A stretch of DNA of 12,641 nt, taken from Deltaproteobacteria bacterium. Its GTDB lineage: Bacteria; Desulfobacterota; JAENJC01. Position 1 is the first letter of the stretch; each line of letters opens with the position of its first letter. Below are positions 1-5,978 of the stretch, one piece after another. The stretch is from assembly GCA_016844545.1 (NCBI GenBank), contig JAENJC010000015.1:1-12641 (forward strand). The letters are read 5' to 3'. The notes under the pieces are model-generated. The model saw only the letters and a program-made list of their open reading frames with translations. It did not search any database and was not told the origin of the DNA. A program made the translations under genes and the position numbers.

Positions 1-335
1 AAAAGGTTCTTCTCATCAAAAAAATCCTGTCCGTCATAAGCTTTTTCCCTGAGGCTCGTGATTATGCTGCACGTCTTAGAGTTAAAGGCGTTCTGGTCAT
101 AACCTATCTGACTTATCACCTGCCTTGCAATGTTTGAAAAATCTATAATTGCCCTTGACTCAAAGCGGGCTGCGATAAATACAATGGCGGTAGAGAGCGC
201 ACACTCCACAATGACCTTTGAATAAGGGTCCTGCTGGAGAAAGTGGTCAACAACGGCGTCGCTGATAATATCGCAAAGCTTGTCAGGATGCCCTTCTGTT
301 ACAGACTCGGATGTAAACATAAAGTCCTGTTTCAT
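1..335 (-). CDS. MetK-family (S-adenosylmethionine synthetase-like) protein, N-terminal part, runs off the window
   Basis: The first 111 codons are present; the rest lies beyond base 1. MetK makes S-adenosylmethionine from ATP and methionine in the cytosol. The N-terminal family signature is clear: FTSESVTEGHPDK at residues 7-19 (H16, D18 and K19 match E. coli H14, D16, K17), ISDAVVD at 24-30, and E44 aligned with the K+-binding E42. The gene's ATG overlaps the TAA stop of the P-type ATPase gene (TAATG), with GAGGTG a few bases upstream inside that gene, so translation is probably coupled. Odd: the E. coli methionine-contacting residues E55 and Q98 align by eye with R57 and K98 here, and the KTGMV stretch is replaced by STAIV. 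This is therefore a divergent member; classical MetK activity is uncertain. Family membership is strong, exact function is open. Confidence 0.88.
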   Translation of the reverse strand, partial: MKQDFMFTSESVTEGHPDKLCDIISDAVVDHFLQQDPYSKVIVECALSTAIVFIAARFESRAIIDFSNIARQVISQIGYDQNAFNSKTCSIITSLREKAYDGQDFFDEKNL

Positions 336-3300
336 TATTTCACCTCGCTTTTTGTCGCCTCATTTACCACCAGCGGAAGAAATGCGCTTCCCCCGATAAC
401 AAGACCGTCAACCACGCTTAAAGGAGCTATCCCAAGGAGGCCCCTCAATCCCGGGACTACAAGCGTCAATCCCTGCAATGCAAAGGAGCCGGCAAGAGCC
501 GCGTTCAGATAGACATTTGATTGCATGCCCGGTCCGTAAGTACTATCGAAGATTCCGTGTGTTTCCGACCTGCAGCTTAAGGCATGAAGAAGTTGCCCGG
601 AGGTCAGACTCATAAATGCCATGGTGCTTGCCTGCGGCCCCATTCCATACCTCATAATACCGTAGCCATATGCGCTGAGGGCGCCTGCGGAGAGCATGGA
701 AGACTCGAAGAATATCCGCTTGAAATCCGAACCCTTTACGATCGGTTCATCGGGATCCCTCGGGGGGCGGGTGAGGACGTCCGGCTCCGGCGGCTCCATT
801 GCCAGGGCAAGGCCCGGTGCTATATCGGACATGATATTTATCCATAAAAGCTGAATTGCGCTCAACGGCTCTCCAAAACCCCCTGCGATGGACGTAAACA
901 TGACCGTGATCTCACTTATATTCGTGGAAAGAAGGAAGTGGACAGACTTCCTTATGTTGTGGTAGATGGTCCTTCCCTGACTTATGGCAATGATCATGGT
1001 TTCCAGGTTGTCATCCTCAATCACAACGTCTGCAACCTCACGGGCCACGTCGGTCCCGGTCTGTCCCATGGCTATCCCCACGTCTGCGGCCTTCAGCGCC
1101 GGGCCGTCGTTAATTCCGTCCCCTGTCATGGCGACAACCTTTCCAGCCCTTTGAAAGGACTGTACTATCTGTAGCTTATGGGCCGGACTGACCCTGGAAA
1201 AGACCCGGACCCTCTTACAAAGGGCTGCCAATACATCGGGATCCATTTCTTTCAGGTGGGAAGAGTCAAGTATCTCAAGCTGCTCATCCATGCTGAGATT
1301 CAACTCTTTCCCGATAGAGTAGGCAGTGGGGCTCTGGTCGCCGGTGATCATGACCGTATCAATACCTGCTGCATGAAATTGCCCTATCAGCTCTTTAACG
1401 CCTTTACGGACAGGATCTGCCATGCCTACAAGTCCCAGCCATACCAGGTTCGTACCAGGCAACATCTCTATCTGATCATCTTTAATTTCTGCATCCAGCG
1501 CGCCGCACTCCGCATTTTCAGTTAACGAGAATGCAACACCAAGGACCCTGAGCGCATCTCCTGCCATGCGCTCATTCTCAGTCTCTAACGAGAGACGATC
1601 GTCATCAGTCAAAGGAAGTTTTTGGCCGTCCTTTATAAACCAGTTGCATTGAGAGAGCACCTCGTTGGGGCTCCCCTTTACCGCCGCAAGAAGTCGTTGC
1701 CCACCTGCACCCTCGTTGAATGCGTGATATGAAACCATATAGTTGCGGTTTTCAGAGCGGTGGACCATCCTGGTCAGCGGGAATTTCTCCCTTAGCCGGC
1801 CAATGTCAATGCCTGAGCTGATTGCCAGATGCAGCAGCGCATTCTCGGTAGACGAACCGTTAAGGATGTATTCACCATCGTTTATAGTTACCTCGCTCTC
1901 ATTGCACAGTACTGATATATGAATTAGCCTGAGCAGTTCGTCGTTGGAGTAAGGATTTACGATTCCGTTTCCGGAAACAAAATTATTTTCAGACAGCCTT
2001 ATATGTTTCATCCCGGTGTGTATTGCAACAACCGACATCCTGTTCATGGTAACGGTCCCTGTCTTGTCCAGGCAGATGGTCTGGACCGCACCCAGCGCCT
2101 CTACAGCGTCAAGATGCCTTATCAGGACATTGTGTCTGCGCATCTTTCGAATGCCTAAAGCCAGGGTGGTTGTTGCGACAGTTGGAAGACCTTCCGGAAC
2201 CGCTGCAACGGCCAGGGATATGGCAGACTTAAACATATGAAGAAAACCGTATCCCCTAAGAATGCCTGCAATGAACACTATGCCGCACACGCCACCGCAG
2301 ATAAGGACTATTTGCGTACCTATAGTATCAAGTTGTTTTTCCATGGGGGTTTGAGGAGGCCTTGTCTCGCCGACGAGGATTTGAATCATCCCTATCTCTG
2401 TATATCTGCCGGTGGCAATAATCACAGCCAGCCCTTGTCCGCCGGTAACAAGGGTCCCCATGTAGACGATGTTCGTCCTGTCCGCAAGAGGGATATTGTC
2501 GTCGGATGCAATAACTTCAGCCGTCTTGCTCGCAGGCATACTTTCGCCTGTGAGGGCCGATTCGTCGACGCTGAGGTGGGTGGCCTCTATAAGTCTGGCA
2601 TCTGCTGCCACATAACTTCCAGGTCTAAGGACAATAATGTCGCCAGGCACAAGTTCCCTGGCATTTATATTAGTGTAAAGGCCGTCTCTTATAACAATGG
2701 CTGACGGTCTGACAAGGCTCTTAAGGGAATGGATCGTCCTTTCCGTCTGCATTTCGGTAAAATACCCTATGGCCGCATTTATGCCGACCACGCCCATTAT
2801 AACTACGGCATCAGCCAGTCCTCCGGTGAAAACGGAGATACCGGCAGCCACTCCCAGGAGCGCTACAGGCAAAGATTTAAACTGTTCAAGCAGTACGCTA
2901 AGCCCGGAGCGGGGTACAGACTCGGGGAGGATATTTGGGCCGTATCTTTTTGTCTTTTCACTGACCGATTCAACAGTTAATCCGTTTTTCTTGTCCGTCC
3001 CCATCAGATCAAGGACCCGGGCAGTTTCCATAAGGTGCCAGGGCTCTACCGGCTGTTCCTCAGCCCTGATGATCAGGTTTCTGAGTCCCAGCCTGCCTGA
3101 TTTTAGGGAGGAGGAGCCGACCAATATTTTCCCCCCTTTAGCAAAAGGGGGCGAGGGGGGATTTGGTGTTTCAGGATGAAGATTGTTTAAGTAATCAAGT
3201 ACAATGCCTTCAAGGAGAGATGCAATGTCATTGGATGTATTCCCGGAGCTGAAGAGAACAAGGACGTTGCCGGTCAGGGTATTAATGGCAACGTATGAAA

Positions 3301-3418
3301 TCCCTTGCCTGTGTGAGAACTTGGTTTCTATATATTCCCTGAGGGGTTCCGAACGGTAAAGCCCTTTTACCTTATATCGTGCTCTTCCGCTTACGGCGGT
3401 GTTTATAGACTGAACCAT
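335..3418 (-). CDS. P2-type cation-transporting ATPase (Ca2+-ATPase-like) with N-terminal HMA2-like domain
   Basis: A 1027-residue ATP-driven cation pump of the inner or an internal membrane. Residues 8-80 form an HMA2-like ferredoxin fold (GRARYKV, then INTLTGNVLVLF) without CxxC. A proline-rich linker follows, then the pump: TGES at 290-293, PEGLP at 408-412, DKTGT with phospho-Asp D451, KGSPNE at 581-586, TGDQ at 692-695, TGDGIND at 765-771. Against SERCA, M4 E409, M5 N833 and E836, M6 N861, S864 and D865 match both Ca2+ sites (T799 is Ser here), although M6 reads SDIAP instead of TDGLP. This favours Ca2+ or another hard divalent ion over the soft metals of P1B pumps; that is inference. 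ATG at 3418 has AGGAG about 11 bases upstream. It follows the repeat-protein gene by 69 bases and overlaps the MetK-like gene by one base. A palindromic repeat is inserted in the linker (residues 86-98). Confidence 0.93.
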   Translation of the reverse strand: MVQSINTAVSGRARYKVKGLYRSEPLREYIETKFSHRQGISYVAINTLTGNVLVLFSSGNTSNDIASLLEGIVLDYLNNLHPETPNPPSPPFAKGGKILVGSSSLKSGRLGLRNLIIRAEEQPVEPWHLMETARVLDLMGTDKKNGLTVESVSEKTKRYGPNILPESVPRSGLSVLLEQFKSLPVALLGVAAGISVFTGGLADAVVIMGVVGINAAIGYFTEMQTERTIHSLKSLVRPSAIVIRDGLYTNINARELVPGDIIVLRPGSYVAADARLIEATHLSVDESALTGESMPASKTAEVIASDDNIPLADRTNIVYMGTLVTGGQGLAVIIATGRYTEIGMIQILVGETRPPQTPMEKQLDTIGTQIVLICGGVCGIVFIAGILRGYGFLHMFKSAISLAVAAVPEGLPTVATTTLALGIRKMRRHNVLIRHLDAVEALGAVQTICLDKTGTVTMNRMSVVAIHTGMKHIRLSENNFVSGNGIVNPYSNDELLRLIHISVLCNESEVTINDGEYILNGSSTENALLHLAISSGIDIGRLREKFPLTRMVHRSENRNYMVSYHAFNEGAGGQRLLAAVKGSPNEVLSQCNWFIKDGQKLPLTDDDRLSLETENERMAGDALRVLGVAFSLTENAECGALDAEIKDDQIEMLPGTNLVWLGLVGMADPVRKGVKELIGQFHAAGIDTVMITGDQSPTAYSIGKELNLSMDEQLEILDSSHLKEMDPDVLAALCKRVRVFSRVSPAHKLQIVQSFQRAGKVVAMTGDGINDGPALKAADVGIAMGQTGTDVAREVADVVIEDDNLETMIIAISQGRTIYHNIRKSVHFLLSTNISEITVMFTSIAGGFGEPLSAIQLLWINIMSDIAPGLALAMEPPEPDVLTRPPRDPDEPIVKGSDFKRIFFESSMLSAGALSAYGYGIMRYGMGPQASTMAFMSLTSGQLLHALSCRSETHGIFDSTYGPGMQSNVYLNAALAGSFALQGLTLVVPGLRGLLGIAPLSVVDGLVIGGSAFLPLVVNEATKSEVK
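3125..3163. repeat. Palindromic C/G-rich interspersed repeat inserted in the ATPase coding sequence
   Basis: An 8-bp perfect stem (CCCCCTTT at 3132-3139 with AAAGGGGG at 3144-3151) closes a 4-base loop, and a further G-run follows at 3155-3160. Read in the ATPase frame it encodes the low-complexity peptide NPPSPPFAKGGKI (residues 86-98), exactly between the HMA2-like domain and the pump. From memory, this peptide and DNA type recur at many unrelated loci in bacteria of this sort, which suggests an in-frame insertion of a mobile palindromic repeat. Confidence 0.7.
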
Positions 3419-3487
3419 AGCAGAACTGGTCTCCTCTCGACCTTTTGCAGGAGCGGCAACTTTTACAAGACATTCTTCTTCGTGTCT

Positions 3488-4210
3488 TTATCGTTGGTTA
3501 ATAGGATATTTGGCCTGCTTCCCTTTTCCCTTGCCGGCCGCCTCAGGCTCCTCCTGTTCCACTTTTACCGGAACAACCCTTTCTTCCAGAGTGCCTGCAG
3601 CAGCGGTCCTCGGTTCCGGCAGGGCGGCACATGCGATATCCTTAATGCCTTCAACCACACCGACAAGTATGTCCTTAACCGACCTTACGGCAGTGTTCCC
3701 GATGTCTCCAGCCGCCTCAATGGCGCTGCTGACAGCGACAGCAGCCACCTGTCCCACATTTCCACCTACTTCCCTTGTCGCCTCTATAACGCCGTCAACG
3801 GTCCTTCTGGCGACCATTGCCACATCGGCCCCGATCTCAGCCGCTCCCTTGACAGCGCCCTTTACCGTCTGCCCCGCGGCAGTAATCAGATCTCCGCCTA
3901 CATCGCTCACACCCATTACGACTCCCTTTGCCACACTCTTGGTGCTAAGGGTAAGCCCTGTGCCTACCTCTTCAGTTGCGGCTATTGCCCCCTTTATAAC
4001 ATCTTTTGTAATGATTACGGTTTCGCCCGCCACATCACCGGTTGTCCGCAGGGCATTGGACACGGTGGCCCTGACAAGACCCACGATCTCCGCCTGGATT
4101 TCATTTATTCCTTTCAGGCTTCCTACGATACCTTCCTTGACTGAGTTGCCTGCGCTGCTTAATCCTTCCTTGATTGTTGTCCCGCTTGTTGCTGTTGTTT
4201 CGCTGTCCAT
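3488..4210 (-). CDS. 22-residue-repeat amphipathic helical protein, function unknown
   Basis: A 240-residue protein with no signal peptide and no hydrophobic membrane span. Residues 59-190 divide with no gaps into six 22-residue units (59, 81, 103, 125, 147, 169). Each begins D/E-V/I-G (the first is DVA) and has V/I at unit positions 13-14, G or S at 16, V/I at 18. Residues 37-58 and 15-36 fit as two weaker units, giving up to eight. A period of 22, or 2 x 11, is the geometry of apolipoprotein and synuclein helices that lie on lipid surfaces. The tail (about 195-240) is polar, with Pro/Glu stretches and a basic KGKGK end. ATAAGGAGG lies a few bases before the ATG. The first 50 codons are duplicated in the neighbouring 67-residue gene. 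Coating of a membrane or granule is inference; I do not recognise a characterised homologue. Confidence 0.85.
   Translation of the reverse strand: MDSETTATSGTTIKEGLSSAGNSVKEGIVGSLKGINEIQAEIVGLVRATVSNALRTTGDVAGETVIITKDVIKGAIAATEEVGTGLTLSTKSVAKGVVMGVSDVGGDLITAAGQTVKGAVKGAAEIGADVAMVARRTVDGVIEATREVGGNVGQVAAVAVSSAIEAAGDIGNTAVRSVKDILVGVVEGIKDIACAALPEPRTAAAGTLEERVVPVKVEQEEPEAAGKGKGKQAKYPINQR
3641..4168 (-). repeat. Array of 22-codon (66-bp) repeats
   Basis: Coding repeats of the amphipathic protein. Six well-conserved units occupy 3641-4036 and two degenerate units 4037-4168. All keep an exact 66-bp period with no insertions or deletions, while the DNA has diverged considerably, so the array is old and held by selection on periodicity rather than recently amplified. 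Confidence 0.8.
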
Positions 4211-4304
4211 TTTTAAATCCTCCTTATGATTTTTTATCGCAAAGCTTTATTACGCCGATGCTCCTTTGAGAAAGATGTTCATCCCGTACCAGATGGCCGT
4301 ATAC
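4062..4304 (-). repeat. Tandem duplication, downstream copy (243 bp)
   Basis: This copy holds the duplicated gene tail, now the end of the chimera (4304-4250), a spacer shorter by about 14 bases (4249-4211), and the authentic head of the repeat-protein gene (4210-4062). The missing spacer bases remove one arm of a small inverted repeat that the upstream copy retains at 4482-4497. Confidence 0.8.
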
Positions 4305-4453
4305 AAGATGGCCCTAGCAAGATCCACTATCCCTGACTGGATTTCATTTATTCCTTTCAGGCTTCCTACGAGACCTTCCTTAACTGAGTTGCCTGCGCTG
4401 CTTAATCCTTCTTTGATTGTTGTTCCGCTTGTTTCTATAGTTTCGGTGATCAT
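4250..4453 (-). CDS. 67-residue chimeric membrane protein: repeat-protein head fused to an HMA2-protein tail
   Basis: Residues 1-50 copy the head of the downstream repeat protein (shared core TTIKEGLSSAGNSVKEG), while residues 51-67 (YTAIWYGMNIFLKGASA) are identical to the last 17 residues of the upstream HMA2/membrane protein. The fusion gives one amphipathic 22-residue unit followed by a hydrophobic helix, so a small anchored membrane protein is expected. The reading frame is intact, with a strong AAGGAGG before ATG 4453. It sits between its two parent genes, exactly where a tandem duplication would put it. Mismatches to the parents include silent changes, so the event is not very recent. 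It could be a functional new gene or merely a tolerated by-product. Confidence 0.75.
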   Translation of the reverse strand: MITETIETSGTTIKEGLSSAGNSVKEGLVGSLKGINEIQSGIVDLARAILYTAIWYGMNIFLKGASA

Positions 4454-4561
4454 TTTATTTTATTCCTCCTTTGAATTTTTACCGCAAAGTTTTGCGGGTT
4501 AATTTATTACGCCGATGCCCCTTTGAGAAAGATGTTCATCCCGTACCAGATGGCCGTATAC
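4305..4561 (-). repeat. Tandem duplication, upstream copy (257 bp)
   Basis: This copy holds the tail of the HMA2/membrane-protein gene (4561-4507), the spacer with its ribosome binding site (4506-4454), and the repeat-protein head now inside the chimera (4453-4305). The tail segment differs from the other copy by one base in about 55. The head (4337-4453 against 4094-4213) differs at about ten positions in 118 by hand alignment. Confidence 0.8.
4482..4497. other. Short perfect inverted repeat in the intergenic spacer
   Basis: CCGCAAA and TTTGCGG flank a 2-base centre between the HMA2/membrane-protein gene and the chimera's ribosome binding site. On the transcribed strand no T-run follows, so it does not look like an intrinsic terminator. 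It could affect translation or message stability inside the operon. It may equally be chance. Confidence 0.4.
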
Positions 4562-4971
4562 CATGGAATAGCACCGGCAGTCCCCATGCTGATCTGGTAT
4601 AGACCCGCAGCCAAAAGCACCAGAAAGGCCATGGTTGGAATATCCAGCTCATACCCTGTTAACCGTTTAACCTGCGCATTGAAGTCATTGAAAGTAGTTT
4701 TTATCCCTACAGCCACAGTAGAGGTCTGATTTGCACCATTTAGCCTGAAGAGGTTATTGGTTTCAGCAAATTCCATTACCGATGTAGAGTTTCCTGAATG
4801 GATTATCAGTATGCTCCCGGTCACTGGATTAACCTCGGTCCGGTCTATTCCCTTATATTGCTGAAATAAGGTGTTGGCGTTCTTAAAATATCCGTCATCG
4901 CCCTTTTTAGATGGAATTTTTACCCGTATTCTTCCAGAGGTCTGATGGCTGAGGTACGCATCAGGCAGCAT
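4507..4971 (-). CDS. HMA2-like domain protein with two C-terminal membrane helices
   Basis: 154 residues. Residues 8-78 have the HMA/ferredoxin-fold pattern: TSGRIRVKIP (beta), a helix to about 40, then VNPVTGSILIIH (beta) and a second helix. No CxxC metal-binding pair is present. Residues 110-128 and 134-150 are hydrophobic spans, so it is predicted to be anchored in the membrane with the domain on one face. AGGAGG lies upstream of ATG 4971, and the gene overlaps the end of the DUF5132-like gene by 11 bases. The core resembles the domain at the front of the ATPase in the same operon, which suggests the two act together. The last 17 codons are duplicated in the chimeric gene next door. Domain assignment is from pattern only. 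Confidence 0.82.
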   Translation of the reverse strand: MLPDAYLSHQTSGRIRVKIPSKKGDDGYFKNANTLFQQYKGIDRTEVNPVTGSILIIHSGNSTSVMEFAETNNLFRLNGANQTSTVAVGIKTTFNDFNAQVKRLTGYELDIPTMAFLVLLAAGLYQISMGTAGAIPWYTAIWYGMNIFLKGASA

Positions 4972-5272
4972 TAACTGCGCCCTCCTGAGCTATGCCGGCT
5001 GTTTGAGCAACCTCCTGATGCTGCTCGGCCAGCTCGGATTTAGACTCGGCAATAAGGTCTTCGGCTACCTCCTGCATCTCGGCCATGACCTCTTTCCCTT
5101 TTTCAAAGATGAGAAGTCCCCCCTTGATTGCGGCCTTGGCCAATGGTTTTGCTACTGACGCCGCAATAGGTATGATGATAGGCGCCACTATTGCAGCGCC
5201 CAAACCTATTACAAGCATAGGTACGATGTTGCTTCCTTTTAGAACGCCTGTGATGTCATCAAACAGTGCCAT
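4961..5272 (-). CDS. DUF5132-like small membrane protein
   Basis: 103 residues. A glycine/isoleucine-rich membrane segment at about 16-42 (IVPMLVIGLGAAIVAPIIIP within it) is followed by an Ala/Lys stretch and a long charged helix (60-95, EMQEVAEDLIAESKSELAEQ) that should sit on one side of the membrane. The shape and order match what I know of DUF5132 proteins, which commonly neighbour HMA2-domain proteins and P-type ATPases; their function is not established. AGGAGGTAAAGG precedes ATG 5272. The 3' end overlaps the next gene by 11 bases, which points to coupled translation. A structural or assembly role with the pump is inference. Confidence 0.75.
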   Translation of the reverse strand: MALFDDITGVLKGSNIVPMLVIGLGAAIVAPIIIPIAASVAKPLAKAAIKGGLLIFEKGKEVMAEMQEVAEDLIAESKSELAEQHQEVAQTAGIAQEGAVNAA

Positions 5273-5301
5273 TTGTCCTTTACCTCCTGATTTGAAATAG
5301 G

Positions 5302-5673
5302 CTATATGAGTATAGCCAAATATGATAAAGCGCTTCCTTCAAATGCCTTCTCTACAAATGTCCCGAAAAGGGCTTTTTTAACGACATGTCCTGCCTTTGT
5401 AACAGCAGAGTGTATATACTGGTCGTTTGTTACTGCCCTTGAAGGATCAAAATAGCTGGCCCTTCTGAGAACGCCTAATATCTCCCTGGAATGAACAGTC
5501 CTTGGATCATAATTTATTACAATGCTTCCAGTAACAATATTAATGTCGGTAGACAATATTCCCTTGATTTGCCGGAGCAGACCCCCAACCTCCTCAGCTA
5601 TCCAACCTTTCCCTTTAAACACTGGATTTTTGACCCTTAGTCTGCCAGGGACATCGTGAATGTAATGATCCAT
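5302..5673 (-). CDS. Small HMA2-like domain protein
   Basis: 123 residues from the ATG at 5673, chosen because GGAGGTGA lies six bases before it. An in-frame upstream methionine at 5706 has no such site. Residues 3-72 fit the HMA/ferredoxin fold: HDVPGRLRVKNP (beta), WIAEEVGGLLRQIKG (helix), INIVTGSIVINYD (two strands), SREILGVLRRA (helix). CxxC is absent. The C-terminal part (92-123) is an amphipathic to hydrophobic helix ending SYLAILI, possibly a membrane tether. The GR-x-R-V-K core is shared with the 154-residue protein and the ATPase N-terminus, so three genes of the operon carry this domain. Protein-protein contact rather than metal binding is my inference from the missing cysteines. 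Confidence 0.85.
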   Translation of the reverse strand: MDHYIHDVPGRLRVKNPVFKGKGWIAEEVGGLLRQIKGILSTDINIVTGSIVINYDPRTVHSREILGVLRRASYFDPSRAVTNDQYIHSAVTKAGHVVKKALFGTFVEKAFEGSALSYLAILI

Positions 5674-5692
5674 CCAACTCACCTCCACATTT

Positions 5693-5896
5693 CTATTTAA
5701 AAGCAAAGTCGTTATATCTTTGTCCGTGATTTAAGCCATGTACCATGAGTAGTGGACAGCGGTGATGCTCTTCGGTTTTGCAGTATCTTTCAAGTTCAAA
5801 GGCGCTTGGAGTCATATGGAATGTCGAGGCATTACACATCTTGTTTTTTTTGATAGTTCCTAAAAATGGGCAATCGCCTATTTCAGTTGGTTTCAT
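5693..5896 (-). CDS. Small four-cysteine protein, function unknown
   Basis: 67 residues, first gene of the Pho-box operon. Cysteines at 9, 21, 39 and 47 stand in a pattern (CPFL, C-x-AS, M-x-PS, E-x3-YC, CP) that I have the impression recurs in small proteins and regulator fragments of delta-proteobacteria-like genomes. Four spaced cysteines suit a structural zinc site or an Fe-S cluster; the sequence does not decide. There is no signal peptide or membrane helix. AGGGGGG precedes ATG 5896, and a -10 element ends about 20 bases further upstream, so the leader is very short. The next gene starts 20 bases after the stop. A regulatory or sensor role is possible from its leading position but unproven. 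Confidence 0.75.
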   Translation of the reverse strand: MKPTEIGDCPFLGTIKKNKMCNASTFHMTPSAFELERYCKTEEHHRCPLLMVHGLNHGQRYNDFAFK

Positions 5897-5917
5897 AAAC
5901 CCCCCTCATTTTGACCT

Positions 5918-5923
5918 GCTATA
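5918..5923 (-). promoter_or_regulatory. -10 element of the cation-pump operon
   Basis: TATAGC on the minus strand lies 11 bases downstream of the last 11-nt Pho-like repeat, matching the spacing in PhoB-activated promoters, where the box replaces the -35. Transcription would begin near 5911, about 15 bases before ATG 5896. Confidence 0.6.
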
Positions 5924-5934
5924 CTTTAAACTAT

Positions 5935-5978
5935 AAATGTTACAAGATTATGACGGTTGTGTTAAGATTTGGTTACAA
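5935..5978 (-). promoter_or_regulatory. Pho-box-like array of four 11-nt repeats, before the cation-pump operon
   Basis: On the minus strand the four contiguous units are TTGTAACCAAA, TCTTAACACAA, CCGTCATAATC and TTGTAACATTT. They follow the PhoB half-site style (CTGTCATAAA-like units every 11 bases). The array is identical at 35 of 44 positions to the one at 7597-7640. It overlaps the last six bases of the kinase gene. A PhoB or other OmpR-family regulator is the likely binder; this is inference from motif and context. Confidence 0.72.

Noticed and set aside
2237..3179. Plus-strand open frames of 155 and 160 codons opposite the ATPase
   Set aside because: Antisense shadows of a gene with clear catalytic motifs. 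The peptides resemble no family and no promoter or ribosome binding site supports them.
3641..4168. CRISPR-like array, because of regular 66-base periodicity
   Set aside because: Units are contiguous coding repeats with divergent DNA, no identical direct repeats and no unique spacers.
3510..4229. Long plus-strand open frame of 239 codons opposite the repeat-protein gene
   Set aside because: It is a mirror of the repetitive, stop-poor coding sequence on the minus strand. It lacks a ribosome binding site and its composition is low-complexity Ser/Thr/Pro/Ala.
4454..4506. Intrinsic terminator at the inverted repeat before the chimeric gene
   Set aside because: No T-run follows the stem on the transcribed strand, and the downstream genes have no promoter of their own that I can see.
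5674..5706. Upstream methionine at 5706 as start of the 123-residue HMA2-like protein
   Set aside because: No ribosome binding site precedes it and the stretch contains the GGAGGTGA that serves the ATG at 5673.
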